DNA from: Zunongwangia sp. ESRF-bin46
GTDB lineage: Bacteria > Bacteroidota > Bacteroidia > Flavobacteriales > Flavobacteriaceae
Direction of reading: 5' to 3'
Assembly (NCBI GenBank): GCA_002631855.1
Contig: NTLF01000008.1
Span: 1 to 64,000 of the forward strand
Length of the DNA: 64,000 nucleotides
Shown here piece after piece: positions 32,221 through 42,110 of this stretch. The translations under genes and the position numbers were made by a program. Below the pieces are notes generated by a model that was not told the DNA's origin, ran no database searches, and worked only from the letters and a program-made list of their open reading frames with translations. How positions within the stretch are numbered: position 1 is the first letter of the stretch; every line of letters begins with the position of its first letter.

Positions 32221-34698
32221 TTAATTTTTAATGAATTTTTTAGTCACTGTTCCCGCTTCTGTATTGATTCTTACAAAGTAAATACCGTTGTTTAAACCAG
32301 AAACACCTACTGAATAGCTTCCAGAAATGTTTACGTTTGGTTGGTAAATGATTAATTTACCCAGTGTATCAAAAATACGGATATCAGCCTCCAAGCTTTG
32401 TGAAAGCTTGATATTCAACTCATCACTGGTTGGGTTTGGATACAAACTCACACTTTCTTCAGAAATCTTATCATCAATACCCAATGTTGGAACCTCAACT
32501 GGCGATGCCCAAAGCCCTCTTCCGTAGGTTCCAGCATAAATCATATCAGTTTCATTATTAATCTCCAATTCGCTAACCTGAACATTTGGAATGTTATTGC
32601 TGTAAGGCTGCCATTCATTGAGGAAGTTATCTATGTAATAAATACCATAATCCATCCCTACATAGAGACCATCGGCATCATTGTCATCCCAAACTACACA
32701 TAATGCGGCAAAGTTTGGAAGGTTTTTTCTGTAGTTCTCCCAAGTTTCTCCTCCATCAGTTGAGACAAAAACCTTGTTGCTACTGGTAGTTACAACAGCA
32801 ACTTTATTAGGATTCGCAGGATGAATTGCTATATAATTAATTGCACCACCAGGAACTGTCATTGTTTCCCAGTTTGTTGCACCACCATCTATCGTCTTGT
32901 ATAATGTAGACGACTTAGAAGCATACATTATTTGATTGTTTGAAGCAGCTATTTTTAAATTATCTAAATTACCCCCAAAGCTTTGAGATATTTGAGTCCA
33001 GCTATTTCCTCTATTTACAGATTTATAAACACGGCCATAACCAGAGTATAGTGTTGCGGGCACAAGAGGGTCTTGCTCAAAAGGTGTTACCCAATTACCG
33101 CTTCCAGGTTCTTGGATATTTACATATGTGTTGCCTCCGTTATCACTTCTATAAAGGTTACCTTGTTGTGTAGTTCCGTATAGTCTATTAGGGTTATCAT
33201 AGTCTACAAAACCTTCCATACCGTCGGCTCCTAACCAATCTCTCCATCCTGTTGCCTCTGTATAAACAGACGACCCATTATCTTGAGCCCCACCTGTTAC
33301 AATTACATCTTGAGTTTGTGAAATTCCAATTTTATAAAATTGACGAATCCCCAATCCTGCAGACATATCTGTAAAAAAATCAACACTAACTGCACCTCCT
33401 GGGTTTTCAGCCTTATAAAGCCCCCCATCGGTACCTAAGTAGAGGGTTGTACCAATATATTCCATAATATCTATATCGGGGTGTGAATATCCTATATTTT
33501 GACTTGCTGCAAGTCCAGGCTGCCATTCTGATGTGTTTTGAAAAGTGACACCTCCATCTGTAGATCGCCATGTTAAAATCCCTGCTAAATGTATTTCATC
33601 TGCATTAGAAGGGTTTACAGCAATATCCATATCTCGTGGAGCTTGCCCATAATCAGTTTGATTGTATGTGAAATATACTCGTTGTCCCTCATGGCTTTTC
33701 ACAAAGTTATCACCCGAATCGGTTGAAGTATATAATGCTTCAAAAGCACCACCAGATTCTTCAGCTATATAAATTTTTGAAGGGTCATCTGCAGAAACAC
33801 CCATCATTTTCGCTCCGTTATTAAAGCCTCCTACCTCATTAAATGTTGCCCCTCCGTCAGTAGATTTATGAAACCCTATACCTGTTGCATATACTACAGA
33901 AGGGTCACCTGGCTTAAACTCAACATCAAAACCATATGAATCTGTAGTTACTTGATCCCAATTAGAACCTCCATCAGTTGTTCTATATATTCCCGCACTT
34001 TGAGAAGATGCAAAAATGATATCACTATCTGTAGGGTGTATCAATATCTTATTTACCAAAGAATTACTTAAGTCTGCTAAAAGATTCCAAGTAGCACCAG
34101 CATCGGTAGATTTAAAAATCAAACCGCTGGTTGATCCAAAGAAATAGGTATTTGAGTCTGCAGGATCAATAGTCACTGCATATACGCTTAGGTTTGTGAA
34201 ATAGTCACTTAAAGGAACCCAATCCTGACCTCCGTTAGTGGTTTTCCATACGCCACCGGTATTAGCTCCTACAATAATATGATCATTGTCTGTCTGATCA
34301 ACCGACACAGCAGTAACACGACCTACACCCGGATTCCAACCTGAAGTTGCATTCCAAGTTGTTGGTCCCAACTCGGTCCAATTATCATTTAAAACCTCTC
34401 TAGAAGCTGCTGTTCTGTTTAAATATGCATTATAGCGTTCTAGCTCTTCAATCTTTTCAGTAATCGGGGTTAAATATCCATTTTCATTTTGAAGGCGCAA
34501 CGCATTGTACTCCCAGCGTTTAAACTGTTTATAACCCGTACCTCGGCCTTTGTCCTTACCTGCAAAATAGGCTTCGGCACTATCGATAACATCCTGTACT
34601 TTATAAGTACCGGCATCAATCATTTGTAAATATTCTTGAGAAAAAGAAGTAGTAGCCATAAAAGCAACTACAGCAAACAGAAGTAGTTTAAAACGCAT
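32221..34698 (-). CDS. Exported BNR/sortilin-like repeat protein with T9SS type A sorting domain
   Basis: An 825-residue secreted protein. The signal peptide is residues 1-20 (ends TSFSQ). Most of the chain is beta-propeller with Asp-box/BNR repeats such as TTNGGQDW, STDAGATWN, TTDGGSNWD, STDGGATF, STDGGVTF, TIDGGATNWE and STDGGETWE, as in Vps10/sortilin-like and glycosyl-hydrolase 74-like propellers. The C-terminal about 75 residues are a T9SS type A CTD: LYPNPTSDELNIKL to GIYFVRINTEAGTVTKKFIKN. It is therefore exported through T9SS to the surface or medium. The ligand or substrate is unknown. Divergent from the symporter gene. Confidence 0.93.
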   Translation of the reverse strand: MRFKLLLFAVVAFMATTSFSQEYLQMIDAGTYKVQDVIDSAEAYFAGKDKGRGTGYKQFKRWEYNALRLQNENGYLTPITEKIEELERYNAYLNRTAASREVLNDNWTELGPTTWNATSGWNPGVGRVTAVSVDQTDNDHIIVGANTGGVWKTTNGGQDWVPLSDYFTNLSVYAVTIDPADSNTYFFGSTSGLIFKSTDAGATWNLLADLSNSLVNKILIHPTDSDIIFASSQSAGIYRTTDGGSNWDQVTTDSYGFDVEFKPGDPSVVYATGIGFHKSTDGGATFNEVGGFNNGAKMMGVSADDPSKIYIAEESGGAFEALYTSTDSGDNFVKSHEGQRVYFTYNQTDYGQAPRDMDIAVNPSNADEIHLAGILTWRSTDGGVTFQNTSEWQPGLAASQNIGYSHPDIDIMEYIGTTLYLGTDGGLYKAENPGGAVSVDFFTDMSAGLGIRQFYKIGISQTQDVIVTGGAQDNGSSVYTEATGWRDWLGADGMEGFVDYDNPNRLYGTTQQGNLYRSDNGGNTYVNIQEPGSGNWVTPFEQDPLVPATLYSGYGRVYKSVNRGNSWTQISQSFGGNLDNLKIAASNNQIMYASKSSTLYKTIDGGATNWETMTVPGGAINYIAIHPANPNKVAVVTTSSNKVFVSTDGGETWENYRKNLPNFAALCVVWDDNDADGLYVGMDYGIYYIDNFLNEWQPYSNNIPNVQVSELEINNETDMIYAGTYGRGLWASPVEVPTLGIDDKISEESVSLYPNPTSDELNIKLSQSLEADIRIFDTLGKLIIYQPNVNISGSYSVGVSGLNNGIYFVRINTEAGTVTKKFIKN

Positions 34699-34742
34699 AA
34701 TTTCAATAAGTAAGAAGTTTGTAATTTTTTTTTCAAAGTGCC

Positions 34743-34750
34743 CAAATATA
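34743..34750 (-). promoter_or_regulatory. Probable -7 element of the T9SS BNR-repeat gene
   Basis: On the minus strand this is TATATTTG (exact TAnnTTTG), 44 bases before the start codon. The -33 element is weak. Confidence 0.4.
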
Positions 34751-34785
34751 CTTAAAAATAAAGTTTCATAGCTCGTTAAACTTTG

Positions 34786-34793
34786 TATTTTTG
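34786..34793 (+). promoter_or_regulatory. Probable -7 element of the symporter gene
   Basis: TATTTTTG, an exact TAnnTTTG match 29 bases before the ATG. The region upstream is shared with the divergent T9SS gene, so the two promoters overlap back to back. Confidence 0.45.
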
Positions 34794-34822
34794 AAGCATT
34801 CTTACTTTAAGTCAATAAACCT

Positions 34823-36268
34823 ATGCAGCCTTTACACATTCTTTTATTAATTGGTGGATATTTTGGTGTTTTAATGCTTATCTCGTACTTCACGAATAAA
34901 GGAGGCAGTAATGCCGATTTCTTTAAAGCTGGAAAACAATCCCCATGGTACTTAGTTGCATTTGGTATGATTGGCGCTTCCCTTAGCGGTGTTACATTTA
35001 TATCAGTACCAGGTTGGGTAGAGGCATCCCAATTTAGTTATTTTCAAGTTGTATTAGGGTATACTGTGGGGTATGCGGTTATCGGAACCGTTTTATTACC
35101 CCTTTATTATCGATTAAACCTTACCTCTATTTATACCTATCTGGACGGGCGGTTTGGTAAAAACTCGTATAAAACAGGAGCTTCATTCTTTTTGCTTTCG
35201 CGGGTTGTGGGAGCTAGTTTTCGATTGTATTTAGTTGCCATTGTACTTCAAAATTTAGTATTTGATGCTATGGGAGTCCCTTTTTGGGTTACTGTTTCAA
35301 TAACTATTTTACTTATCTGGTTATACACCTTTAAAAGTGGTATTAAAACTATTGTTTGGACAGATACCCTACAAACACTTTTTATGTTGATTGCCGTGGG
35401 AGTGGCGATATACTATGTTTCAACAGATTTAGGCCTATCTGCTGGTAATATTTTTGGCTTTATAGCTGATAGTGACTTGTCGAAAATGTTCTTTTTTGAA
35501 GACTGGAAAAGTAGTGATCACTTTGTAAAACAATTTTTGAGCGGTGCATTTATAGCTATTGTAATGACAGGGCTGGACCAAGATATGATGCAAAAAAACC
35601 TTACTTGCCGTACGTTGAAAGACGCTCAAAAAAACATGTTCTGGTTTACTATTGTATTGACTATTGTGAATTTTGTCTTTTTAGCCTTGGGTCTTTTTTT
35701 AACTGTATATGCTCAACAAAACGGCATCGAAGCCAGTAAAGATCAACTTTTTCCTGAAATTGCCACTCAGGCAGGTTTAGGTTTTGGTATTGGAATATTC
35801 TTTCTGTTAGGACTTATTGCAGCGGCATACAGCAGTGCGGATAGCGCTTTAACATCCCTTACCACTTCGTTTAGTATAGATATTCTAGAAATAGAAAAAA
35901 AATACAATGAAGTGAAACAAGTAGCCATTAGAAAAAAAATACACATACTTACATCGATAGTCCTAGTATTAGTTATTATCATATTTAAATATGTAATTGC
36001 CGATGCGTCTGTAATTGCCAAACTGTTTGTTTTTGCCGGATACACCTACGGACCTTTATTAGGGTTATACGCCTATGGTTTATTTACAAAATGGAATGTG
36101 AAAGACAAATGGGTTCCTTTAGTAGCAATAGTAACACCGTTTGCAGGATATGCCATTAGCCACCTGTGTAGTGTGTATTTTAATTTTGAATTTGGTTTCT
36201 TTATTTTAATCCTTAATGGCGCTTTAACGTTTTTAGGCCTAATATTGATTAGAAGCCAAAAGAACTAA
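34823..36268 (+). CDS. Sodium:solute symporter family protein
   Basis: A 481-residue inner-membrane protein with about 13 hydrophobic segments and the SSF pattern: [39 protein letters not shown] near the N-terminus, [46 protein letters not shown], and [26 protein letters not shown], where the Ser/Thr residues form the second sodium site. The substrate is unknown. Its 3' end overlaps the convergent CoA-binding gene by 30 bases. Confidence 0.92.
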   Translation: MQPLHILLLIGGYFGVLMLISYFTNKGGSNADFFKAGKQSPWYLVAFGMIGASLSGVTFISVPGWVEASQFSYFQVVLGYTVGYAVIGTVLLPLYYRLNLTSIYTYLDGRFGKNSYKTGASFFLLSRVVGASFRLYLVAIVLQNLVFDAMGVPFWVTVSITILLIWLYTFKSGIKTIVWTDTLQTLFMLIAVGVAIYYVSTDLGLSAGNIFGFIADSDLSKMFFFEDWKSSDHFVKQFLSGAFIAIVMTGLDQDMMQKNLTCRTLKDAQKNMFWFTIVLTIVNFVFLALGLFLTVYAQQNGIEASKDQLFPEIATQAGLGFGIGIFFLLGLIAAAYSSADSALTSLTTSFSIDILEIEKKYNEVKQVAIRKKIHILTSIVLVLVIIIFKYVIADASVIAKLFVFAGYTYGPLLGLYAYGLFTKWNVKDKWVPLVAIVTPFAGYAISHLCSVYFNFEFGFFILILNGALTFLGLILIRSQKN

Positions 36269-36598
36269 CGTACAAGCCACTTCAACTTCAATATTACTTT
36301 CTTTTAGAAGGTTGTAAAATTCAGGGTTTTCTGTGCCGGGATTAAAAATTACTCGGTTCGGTTTTAAGGAAATTATATAATCGTAATACTCCTCTTGCCG
36401 TTTTGCATTTAAGTACAAGGTAACGGTATCAATATTTTCAAATTTTTCTTTTTCAGCAGTTATTTCTACTCCTGCTACTTCCCCTTCTCGTAAGCCTACT
36501 GCCTCAACTGGATGATTATTATTTACTAATCTATTTATAGCAAGGTTTGAATAACGTGACGGCTTTAAACTAGCGCCCAATACAAGTGTTTTTTTCAT
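36239..36598 (-). CDS. CoA-binding domain protein (YccU-like)
   Basis: A 119-residue single Rossmann domain of the CoA-binding family: [43 protein letters not shown], then [35 protein letters not shown]. Stand-alone members bind CoA or a related nucleotide; their role is not known. The 3' end overlaps the symporter coding sequence by 30 bases. Confidence 0.9.
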   Translation of the reverse strand: MKKTLVLGASLKPSRYSNLAINRLVNNNHPVEAVGLREGEVAGVEITAEKEKFENIDTVTLYLNAKRQEEYYDYIISLKPNRVIFNPGTENPEFYNLLKESNIEVEVACTLVLLASNQY

Positions 36599-36779
36599 TG
36601 TTTTCTTTTTCTGAATAAAATATACAATCGCTATCTATCAACTTTCGCTAAAAGTATGTTAAAAAGAATTATTTGTGTAACAATTCTGAAATGGCTTCGT
36701 CTATTGAGTAGAAATATTTCTGACTTTGTTGTGAAAATTTTTACGTTGATGGTTAGTGTTAATAATAGCAACAAAGTTA

Positions 36780-36806
36780 TAAACCCGAAGCAATTTGCTT
36801 CGGGTT
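36780..36806 (+). terminator. Terminator-like hairpin in the gene-free stretch
   Basis: AAACCCGAAGCAA pairs with TTGCTTCGGGTTT, followed by TGTTATTTAT on the plus strand. No known plus-strand gene precedes it within 500 bases. Confidence 0.6.
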
Positions 36807-36948
36807 TGTTATTTATATGTTAAAAAATATTTTTCAATGAAACGTTTCTAATTTATTAGAGTCTTTAATATGAGAGTCTGTTAAACTCTCTCTAAATCAT
36901 TTATTATGAAATAATTTCAAAGAAATCGATTTTTGTTAAGCTAGAAAA

Positions 36949-36978
36949 GCCTTCCATGTCTCTGGAAGGCTTTTTGTT
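36949..36978 (+). terminator. Terminator with plus-strand T-run next to fabH
   Basis: AAGCCTTCCA pairs with TGGAAGGCTT around a TGTCTC-type loop and is followed by TTTTGTTTTTT on the plus strand. It may also end fabH transcripts on the minus strand, but its T-run points to a plus-strand transcript. Confidence 0.6.
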
Positions 36979-37000
36979 TTTTATAAGTTTTCAAAACACC

Positions 37001-38008
37001 TTACCATCTTATAATCACACTTCCCCAAGTAAAGCCACTACCAAAAGCTGCTAACACGACTAAATCCCCTTTTTTAATTTTGCCTGCTTTGTGTGCTTCA
37101 GAAAGAGCAATTGGGATTGATGCTGCAGTAGTATTTCCATATTTTTGAATGTTATTAAATACCTGATCATCACTCAACTTTAATTTCTGCTGAATAAATT
37201 GAGAAATACGCAAGTTTGCTTGGTGCGGTATCAACATATCAATATCACTAACCGACAGGCCATTTGCTTCAAGACCTTCATGGATTACTTCAGCAAAACG
37301 GACAATAGCGTGTTTAAAAACAAATTGACCGTTCATGTATGGATAATATGGAATATCTTCTTGCGGATTTTTCGCTATAATTTCAGGAACCCAATATTCG
37401 GTACTTGGGCCTTGTAAGGCTAATTCGTCTTTATGTTTTCCTTCACTGTGCAAGTGAGTAGATAAAACGCCACCTTCATTTTCTTCACTTCGAGAAACAA
37501 CAGCAGCTCCTGCTCCATCGCCAAAGATTACTGAAACACTTCGCCCTCGGGTGGTAAAATCAAGTCCGCCACTGTGGTTTTCACTTCCTATCACTAGAAT
37601 GTTTTTGTACATTCCCGTTTTTACAAATTGATCGGCAACCGACATGGCATAAACAAAACCGCTACACTGGTTACGAACATCAAGCGCTGGAATGGTTCGC
37701 ATGTTCATCATTTCTTGAACCTCTACACCACCGCCTGGAAAATACATATCGGGACTCAACGTTGCAAAAACGATCATGTCTACATCGTCTGGTTTTAAAT
37801 TGGCTTCTTCCAAAGCAATGGTTGCAGCTTTAACTCCCATTACCGAAGTAGAATTACCATCTCCTTTTTTAATGTGCCTGCGCTCTTTAATTCCGGTACG
37901 CTCTTGTATCCATGCGTCATTGGTATCCATCAATTTTGAAAGGTCGTCATTGGTAACAACATTTTCGGGCACATAATGACCAAGCCCTGTAATTTTTGAA
38001 GTGTACAT
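37001..38008 (-). CDS. fabH: 3-oxoacyl-ACP synthase III (KAS III, FabH)
   Basis: A 335-residue condensing enzyme that starts fatty acid synthesis by joining acyl-CoA with malonyl-ACP. The start at MYTSKITGLGHYVPENVVTN fits the family; nine upstream codons are discarded. Catalytic triad: Cys115 in ALDVRNQCSGFVYAM, His in IPHQANLRISQFIQQKL, Asn in QKYGNTTAASIPIAL. GDGAGAAVV and the tail AFGSGFTWGSVIIRW are typical. It is not in a fab operon here. Flavobacteria often carry several KAS III copies. Confidence 0.94.
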   Translation of the reverse strand: MYTSKITGLGHYVPENVVTNDDLSKLMDTNDAWIQERTGIKERRHIKKGDGNSTSVMGVKAATIALEEANLKPDDVDMIVFATLSPDMYFPGGGVEVQEMMNMRTIPALDVRNQCSGFVYAMSVADQFVKTGMYKNILVIGSENHSGGLDFTTRGRSVSVIFGDGAGAAVVSRSEENEGGVLSTHLHSEGKHKDELALQGPSTEYWVPEIIAKNPQEDIPYYPYMNGQFVFKHAIVRFAEVIHEGLEANGLSVSDIDMLIPHQANLRISQFIQQKLKLSDDQVFNNIQKYGNTTAASIPIALSEAHKAGKIKKGDLVVLAAFGSGFTWGSVIIRW

Positions 38009-38151
38009 ATAATTATAATATAAACGAAAAGGCAAGATACATATTCAAGCAATGTGAGGGAAATAAAAGCACCTTATATAGTATGCGTGCATAGCAAATT
38101 GAATGGCTTCTCGTTATTTTTTTAAGTATCTTTTCAAAAAATTTAAATCTC

Positions 38152-40608
38152 ATGAAAAAACTTACTGCATTACTTATTTTTCTACTTGTTTCTTCAGCAT
38201 TTTATGCCCAAGTAGATAAAAATTATCAAAAACCTCCTAAAGAAATTCTCGATTTAGTTGAAGCACCTCCTGCTCCTTCCGTAATTATTGATGACAAAGG
38301 TGAAAACGTTGTCCTTTTATATCGTGATTCTTATAAATCTATACAAGAACTTTCCGAAACCGAAATGCGTTTAGGGGGATTACGTATTAACCCGAAAACC
38401 AATATTGGCAGTCGCACCAACTATTACAACAACATTGAAGTGAAAAAAGCTACTGATAAAGAAACAACGCAAGTTGCCGGTCTTCCTCAAAATGCCAGAC
38501 TCTCAAACTTTAGTTGGTCGCCCAATCAAAAAATGATCGCCTTTTTACATACTACGCAACAAGGTGTAGAGGCTTGGGTATTGGACATCGAAAAAAGGAC
38601 AGCAAAAAAAGTAACCAATGCAACGGTTAACGCCAATATGGGCGATGTCATTAATTGGTTTAAAGATAGTTCTAGTTTATTGGTTAAAATGCTTCCAGCA
38701 AACCGAAAAGAGTTAATTAACACTGCTGAAGCCGTACCTACAGGCCCAACCATTTCAGTAAGTGATGGAGAGAAGGCGCAAAACCGAACGTATCAAGATT
38801 TATTAAAAAACCCGAATGATGAAGCTAATTTTGAGCAATTGGCACTTTCAGAAATTAAAAAGGTTTCTGTTAGTGGAGAGACCTCATCGTTTCTTCCTAC
38901 GGCTATGTACCGAAGCATTAGTTTTTCACCTAATGGAGACTATGTTTTAGTTTCTGAAGTAAAGAAACCATTTTCATATTTAGTGCCTTATTATCGTTTT
39001 CCTTATACGGAAACCGTATATGACGCTAACGGAAAAGTGATAACAGTGATAAACGAGGTGCCGTTAGATGAAGTTCGGCCAAAAGGATTTATGGCTACGC
39101 GTACCGGAAAACGAAACTTTAGCTGGCGAAATGATCAGCCTGCAACATTATATTGGGTAGAAGCTTTAGATGAAGGAGATCCAGAAAATGAAGTAGACTA
39201 TAGAGATGTTGTATATCAAGTTAAAGCACCTTTTACTGGAAAAGGAAAAGAGATTTTAAAAACAAGAAACAGATTTTCCGGTATTACTTGGGGTGATGAT
39301 AAAAATGCCATCGCTTACGATTATTGGTGGAATGATAGAAACACTAAAACCTATCTTTTTAATCCATCAGATTTATCTCAAAAACCTATTATTATTTCAG
39401 ATAGAAACTATCAAGATCGATATAGTGATCCAGGAAATTTTGTAACGACAAGAAATAAATTCAATCGTTCTGTTTTAGACCTTAACAATAGTACTGCTTA
39501 TTTAATGGGTGATGGATATTCTAAGGAAGGTCAATTTCCTTTTGTAGATGAATTTAACTTAAAAAGCCAGAAAACAAAGCGTATCTATCAATCGAGTTAT
39601 ACTGATAAAAAAGAAAATCTGTATGATGCGATTGATATGAAGAAAGGAAAAATTCTAGTAAGAATAGAGTCGCAGAATGAATATCCTAATTATTATTTCA
39701 GAAATATTAATAAGAAGGAAGACTTAACACCTGTAACTAGTTTTGAAAACCCTTTTAAAAGTTTACAAAATGTACATAAAGAAGTAATTACATATAAACG
39801 TGATGACGGATTAGAGCTGGAAGGAACGCTATATCTTCCAGTTGGTTACGATATGGATGCAAAAGAAAAAAAGCCGATGATTCTTTGGGCTTATCCTCGA
39901 GAGTTTAAAGATAAGAGCAGTGCTTCGCAAAACACAACCAACCCAAATGAATTTATCTATCCATTCTGGGGAAGTCCTATTTATTGGGTAACGCAAGGTT
40001 ATGTCGTTTTAGACGATGCGGCTTTCCCAATTGTAGGTGAAGGTGATGAAGAACCAAACGACACGTTTAGAACGCAATTAGTAGCGAACGCAAAAGCTGC
40101 TATCGATGCAGTTGACGATATGGGTTATATTGATAGAAACCGTGTTGCGGTTGGCGGACACAGTTATGGAGCTTTTATGGTTGCAAATTTATTAAGCCAT
40201 AGTGATTTATTTGCTGCTGGAATTGCCAGAAGTGGAGCCTACAACCGTACTTTAACACCATTCGGGTTTCAAAGTGAAGAACGCAGCTACTGGGATTCAC
40301 CAGAAACCTATTACACCATGTCACCTTTTATGCATGCTGAAAAAATGAAGACACCATTACTTTTGATCCATGGTGAAGCTGATAATAATTCTGGTACCTA
40401 CCCACTGCAAAGTGAGCGTTATTTTAATGCATTAAAAGGATTGGGAGCGACTGCTCGTTTGGTTATGTTACCAAAAGAAAGCCACGGGTATCGAGCAAAA
40501 GAAAGCATCTTGCACCTACTATGGGAACAAGACACATGGTTAGACACGTATGTTAAGAACAAAGAAAAGTCTGATGATTCTATGAGTAAAAAAGCTGAAG
40601 GCAAATAG
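38152..40608 (+). CDS. Exported S9-family prolyl-oligopeptidase-like serine peptidase
   Basis: An 818-residue protein with signal peptide 1-19 (ends FYAQ). The N-terminal about 530 residues form a beta-propeller (WSPNQKMIAFLHTTQQGVEAWVLDIEK, SFSPNGDYVLVSE). The C-terminal alpha/beta hydrolase contains nucleophile Ser in VGGHSYGAFMVANLL, acid Asp in LIHGEADNNSG and His in ESHGYRAKE. The domain order and length resemble glutamyl-endopeptidase and dipeptidyl-peptidase-like S9 proteins of Bacteroidota. It probably degrades peptides in the periplasm. Monocistronic, closed by a terminator. Confidence 0.92.
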   Translation: MKKLTALLIFLLVSSAFYAQVDKNYQKPPKEILDLVEAPPAPSVIIDDKGENVVLLYRDSYKSIQELSETEMRLGGLRINPKTNIGSRTNYYNNIEVKKATDKETTQVAGLPQNARLSNFSWSPNQKMIAFLHTTQQGVEAWVLDIEKRTAKKVTNATVNANMGDVINWFKDSSSLLVKMLPANRKELINTAEAVPTGPTISVSDGEKAQNRTYQDLLKNPNDEANFEQLALSEIKKVSVSGETSSFLPTAMYRSISFSPNGDYVLVSEVKKPFSYLVPYYRFPYTETVYDANGKVITVINEVPLDEVRPKGFMATRTGKRNFSWRNDQPATLYWVEALDEGDPENEVDYRDVVYQVKAPFTGKGKEILKTRNRFSGITWGDDKNAIAYDYWWNDRNTKTYLFNPSDLSQKPIIISDRNYQDRYSDPGNFVTTRNKFNRSVLDLNNSTAYLMGDGYSKEGQFPFVDEFNLKSQKTKRIYQSSYTDKKENLYDAIDMKKGKILVRIESQNEYPNYYFRNINKKEDLTPVTSFENPFKSLQNVHKEVITYKRDDGLELEGTLYLPVGYDMDAKEKKPMILWAYPREFKDKSSASQNTTNPNEFIYPFWGSPIYWVTQGYVVLDDAAFPIVGEGDEEPNDTFRTQLVANAKAAIDAVDDMGYIDRNRVAVGGHSYGAFMVANLLSHSDLFAAGIARSGAYNRTLTPFGFQSEERSYWDSPETYYTMSPFMHAEKMKTPLLLIHGEADNNSGTYPLQSERYFNALKGLGATARLVMLPKESHGYRAKESILHLLWEQDTWLDTYVKNKEKSDDSMSKKAEGK

Positions 40609-40632
40609 ACTACGTATAAACATATTTAATAG

Positions 40633-40663
40633 AAAAAGGGTGCAAAAAGAATGCACCCTTTTT
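40633..40663 (+). terminator. Terminator of the S9 peptidase gene
   Basis: Stem AAAAAGGGTGCA/TGCACCCTTTTT around AAAAGAA, ending in a T-run, 25 bases after the stop codon. Confidence 0.88.
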
Positions 40664-40802
40664 TAAACAACCTAACCAATAAATAATTGGTAACTTTTAC
40701 TTTTTCATAGCAATTTTAAAAGTGTCTCAATTATTTATTATAAAGATACGGTTTTTTGTTTAGTTTTTGATACAAATAATTAAACATAAAGTTAAATATT
40801 TA

Positions 40803-42110
40803 TTAAATGTATTGTCGATAATTGTTTATTCTTACTTCCGCACCCAAATCGTTTAGCAAGTTATAAAGCCCAAAAAAGGTCCTGTTTATATAAAGAAAAT
40901 GCTTAGACCCTCTATTGCCATTCATTTTACGCAACTCTGTATCTTTTGAATACTTATCGCTTAAATCAGCTATTTTTCCGAAGAAGGCTTCATCTGAAAA
41001 ATCAAACGTTTCGCCATGAAAAGGCTTCGTAAATAAGCTTAACATTTCGTGGAACAATTCAGAAAAAAACTTCACTTCTTCAGGGGAATCATCGCTTCGT
41101 AAAATTTCAAGCTCGTACATCTTTTCCATAAAAACATCTGGGTTATTGATGTTTTCAGGTTTTGCTAGTTCAAAATAAGGCGTGTAAAATTCTTCAGGCA
41201 CTTTTTTAATACAACCGAAATCAATTGCAACTAAGTTAGAGTCTTTATCAACCAAAAAGTTTCCAGGATGCGGATCGGCATGTACACTCTTCAATTCGTG
41301 CATTTGGAACATATAAAAATCCCACAATGCCTGACCAATTTTATTTGCCTTTTCTTTATCTGTATTATGCTTCGTAAATTCGGAAAGGTGCTCGCCAGTC
41401 ATCCAATCCATCGTGATGATGCGATCGGTCGAAAGTTCTTCGTAATATTTCGGAAATTTTAAATTAGGAATTTCTGAACACGCTTCGGTCGTAGCTTTAC
41501 TTTGAGCTATTTCTAAATTATAATCGGTTTCCTCTAGAAGTTTCCCTTCAATTTCCTGAAAATATTTCTCTGAGTCCTTTCCCTTTAAATTGAACATTTT
41601 AATAGCAAAAGGTTTTACCAAGGCCAAATCACTACTTATACTGTCTGCCACACCAGGATACTGAATTTTTACGGCAAGGTCTTTACCATCTTTCGTAGCC
41701 TTATGCACTTGACCAATGCTAGCTGCAGCCACCGAGTTTTCATCAAACGTGTCGAACAAATCTTCTGGCGTTTGATTAAAATAGTTTTTGAATGTTTTTC
41801 GAACCAACGGTGCAGACAATGGCGGAACCTGAAATTGCGCCAAGGAAAATTTTTCAACATAGGCTTTGGGCATAATGTTCTTTTCCATACTCAGCATTTG
41901 AGCCACTTTTAAGGCGCTTCCTTTCAAGTTTTTTAAGCCGTCGTAAATATCTTCGGCATTACTTTCGTTTAATGCATCCTTGTTCAAATCTGGATTTACA
42001 AGTTTTCCGCTGTAATATTTCAAGTAATTACCGCCAACTTTTACACCAGTACCAACTAACTTACTGGCGCGTTTTATTTTCCCTGTGGGAATGGAATCTA
42101 GTGTTTTCAT
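40803..42110 (-). CDS. ABC1/UbiB (AarF) family protein kinase-like ATPase
   Basis: A 435-residue atypical kinase of the UbiB/COQ8 family. Features: ALKVAQMLSME near residue 63-73 (the KxGQ-equivalent region), ASIGQVHKA with the A-rich loop (152-160), LAVKIQYPGV (phosphate-loop Lys), SVHADPHPGNFLV (catalytic loop) and VAIDFGCIKKVP (metal Asp). In proteobacteria the family supports ubiquinone synthesis; Bacteroidota make menaquinone, so a role in lipid or isoprenoid handling is more likely. It directly follows a TetR gene with no gap, so the two are co-expressed. Confidence 0.9.
   Translation of the reverse strand: MKTLDSIPTGKIKRASKLVGTGVKVGGNYLKYYSGKLVNPDLNKDALNESNAEDIYDGLKNLKGSALKVAQMLSMEKNIMPKAYVEKFSLAQFQVPPLSAPLVRKTFKNYFNQTPEDLFDTFDENSVAAASIGQVHKATKDGKDLAVKIQYPGVADSISSDLALVKPFAIKMFNLKGKDSEKYFQEIEGKLLEETDYNLEIAQSKATTEACSEIPNLKFPKYYEELSTDRIITMDWMTGEHLSEFTKHNTDKEKANKIGQALWDFYMFQMHELKSVHADPHPGNFLVDKDSNLVAIDFGCIKKVPEEFYTPYFELAKPENINNPDVFMEKMYELEILRSDDSPEEVKFFSELFHEMLSLFTKPFHGETFDFSDEAFFGKIADLSDKYSKDTELRKMNGNRGSKHFLYINRTFFGLYNLLNDLGAEVRINNYRQYI

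Larger units (their letters stand above)
36599..37000. other. 402-base gene-free stretch with two terminator-like hairpins
   Basis: No coding frame with family resemblance exists here. It contains a strong hairpin at about 36780-36806 (AAACCCGAAGCAA/TTGCTTCGGGTTT), a smaller one at 36872-36890 (GAGAGT/ACTCTC), and a terminator at about 36948-36978. The flanking genes point such that no annotated plus-strand gene needs either terminator, so a short plus-strand RNA is possible. Confidence 0.45.
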
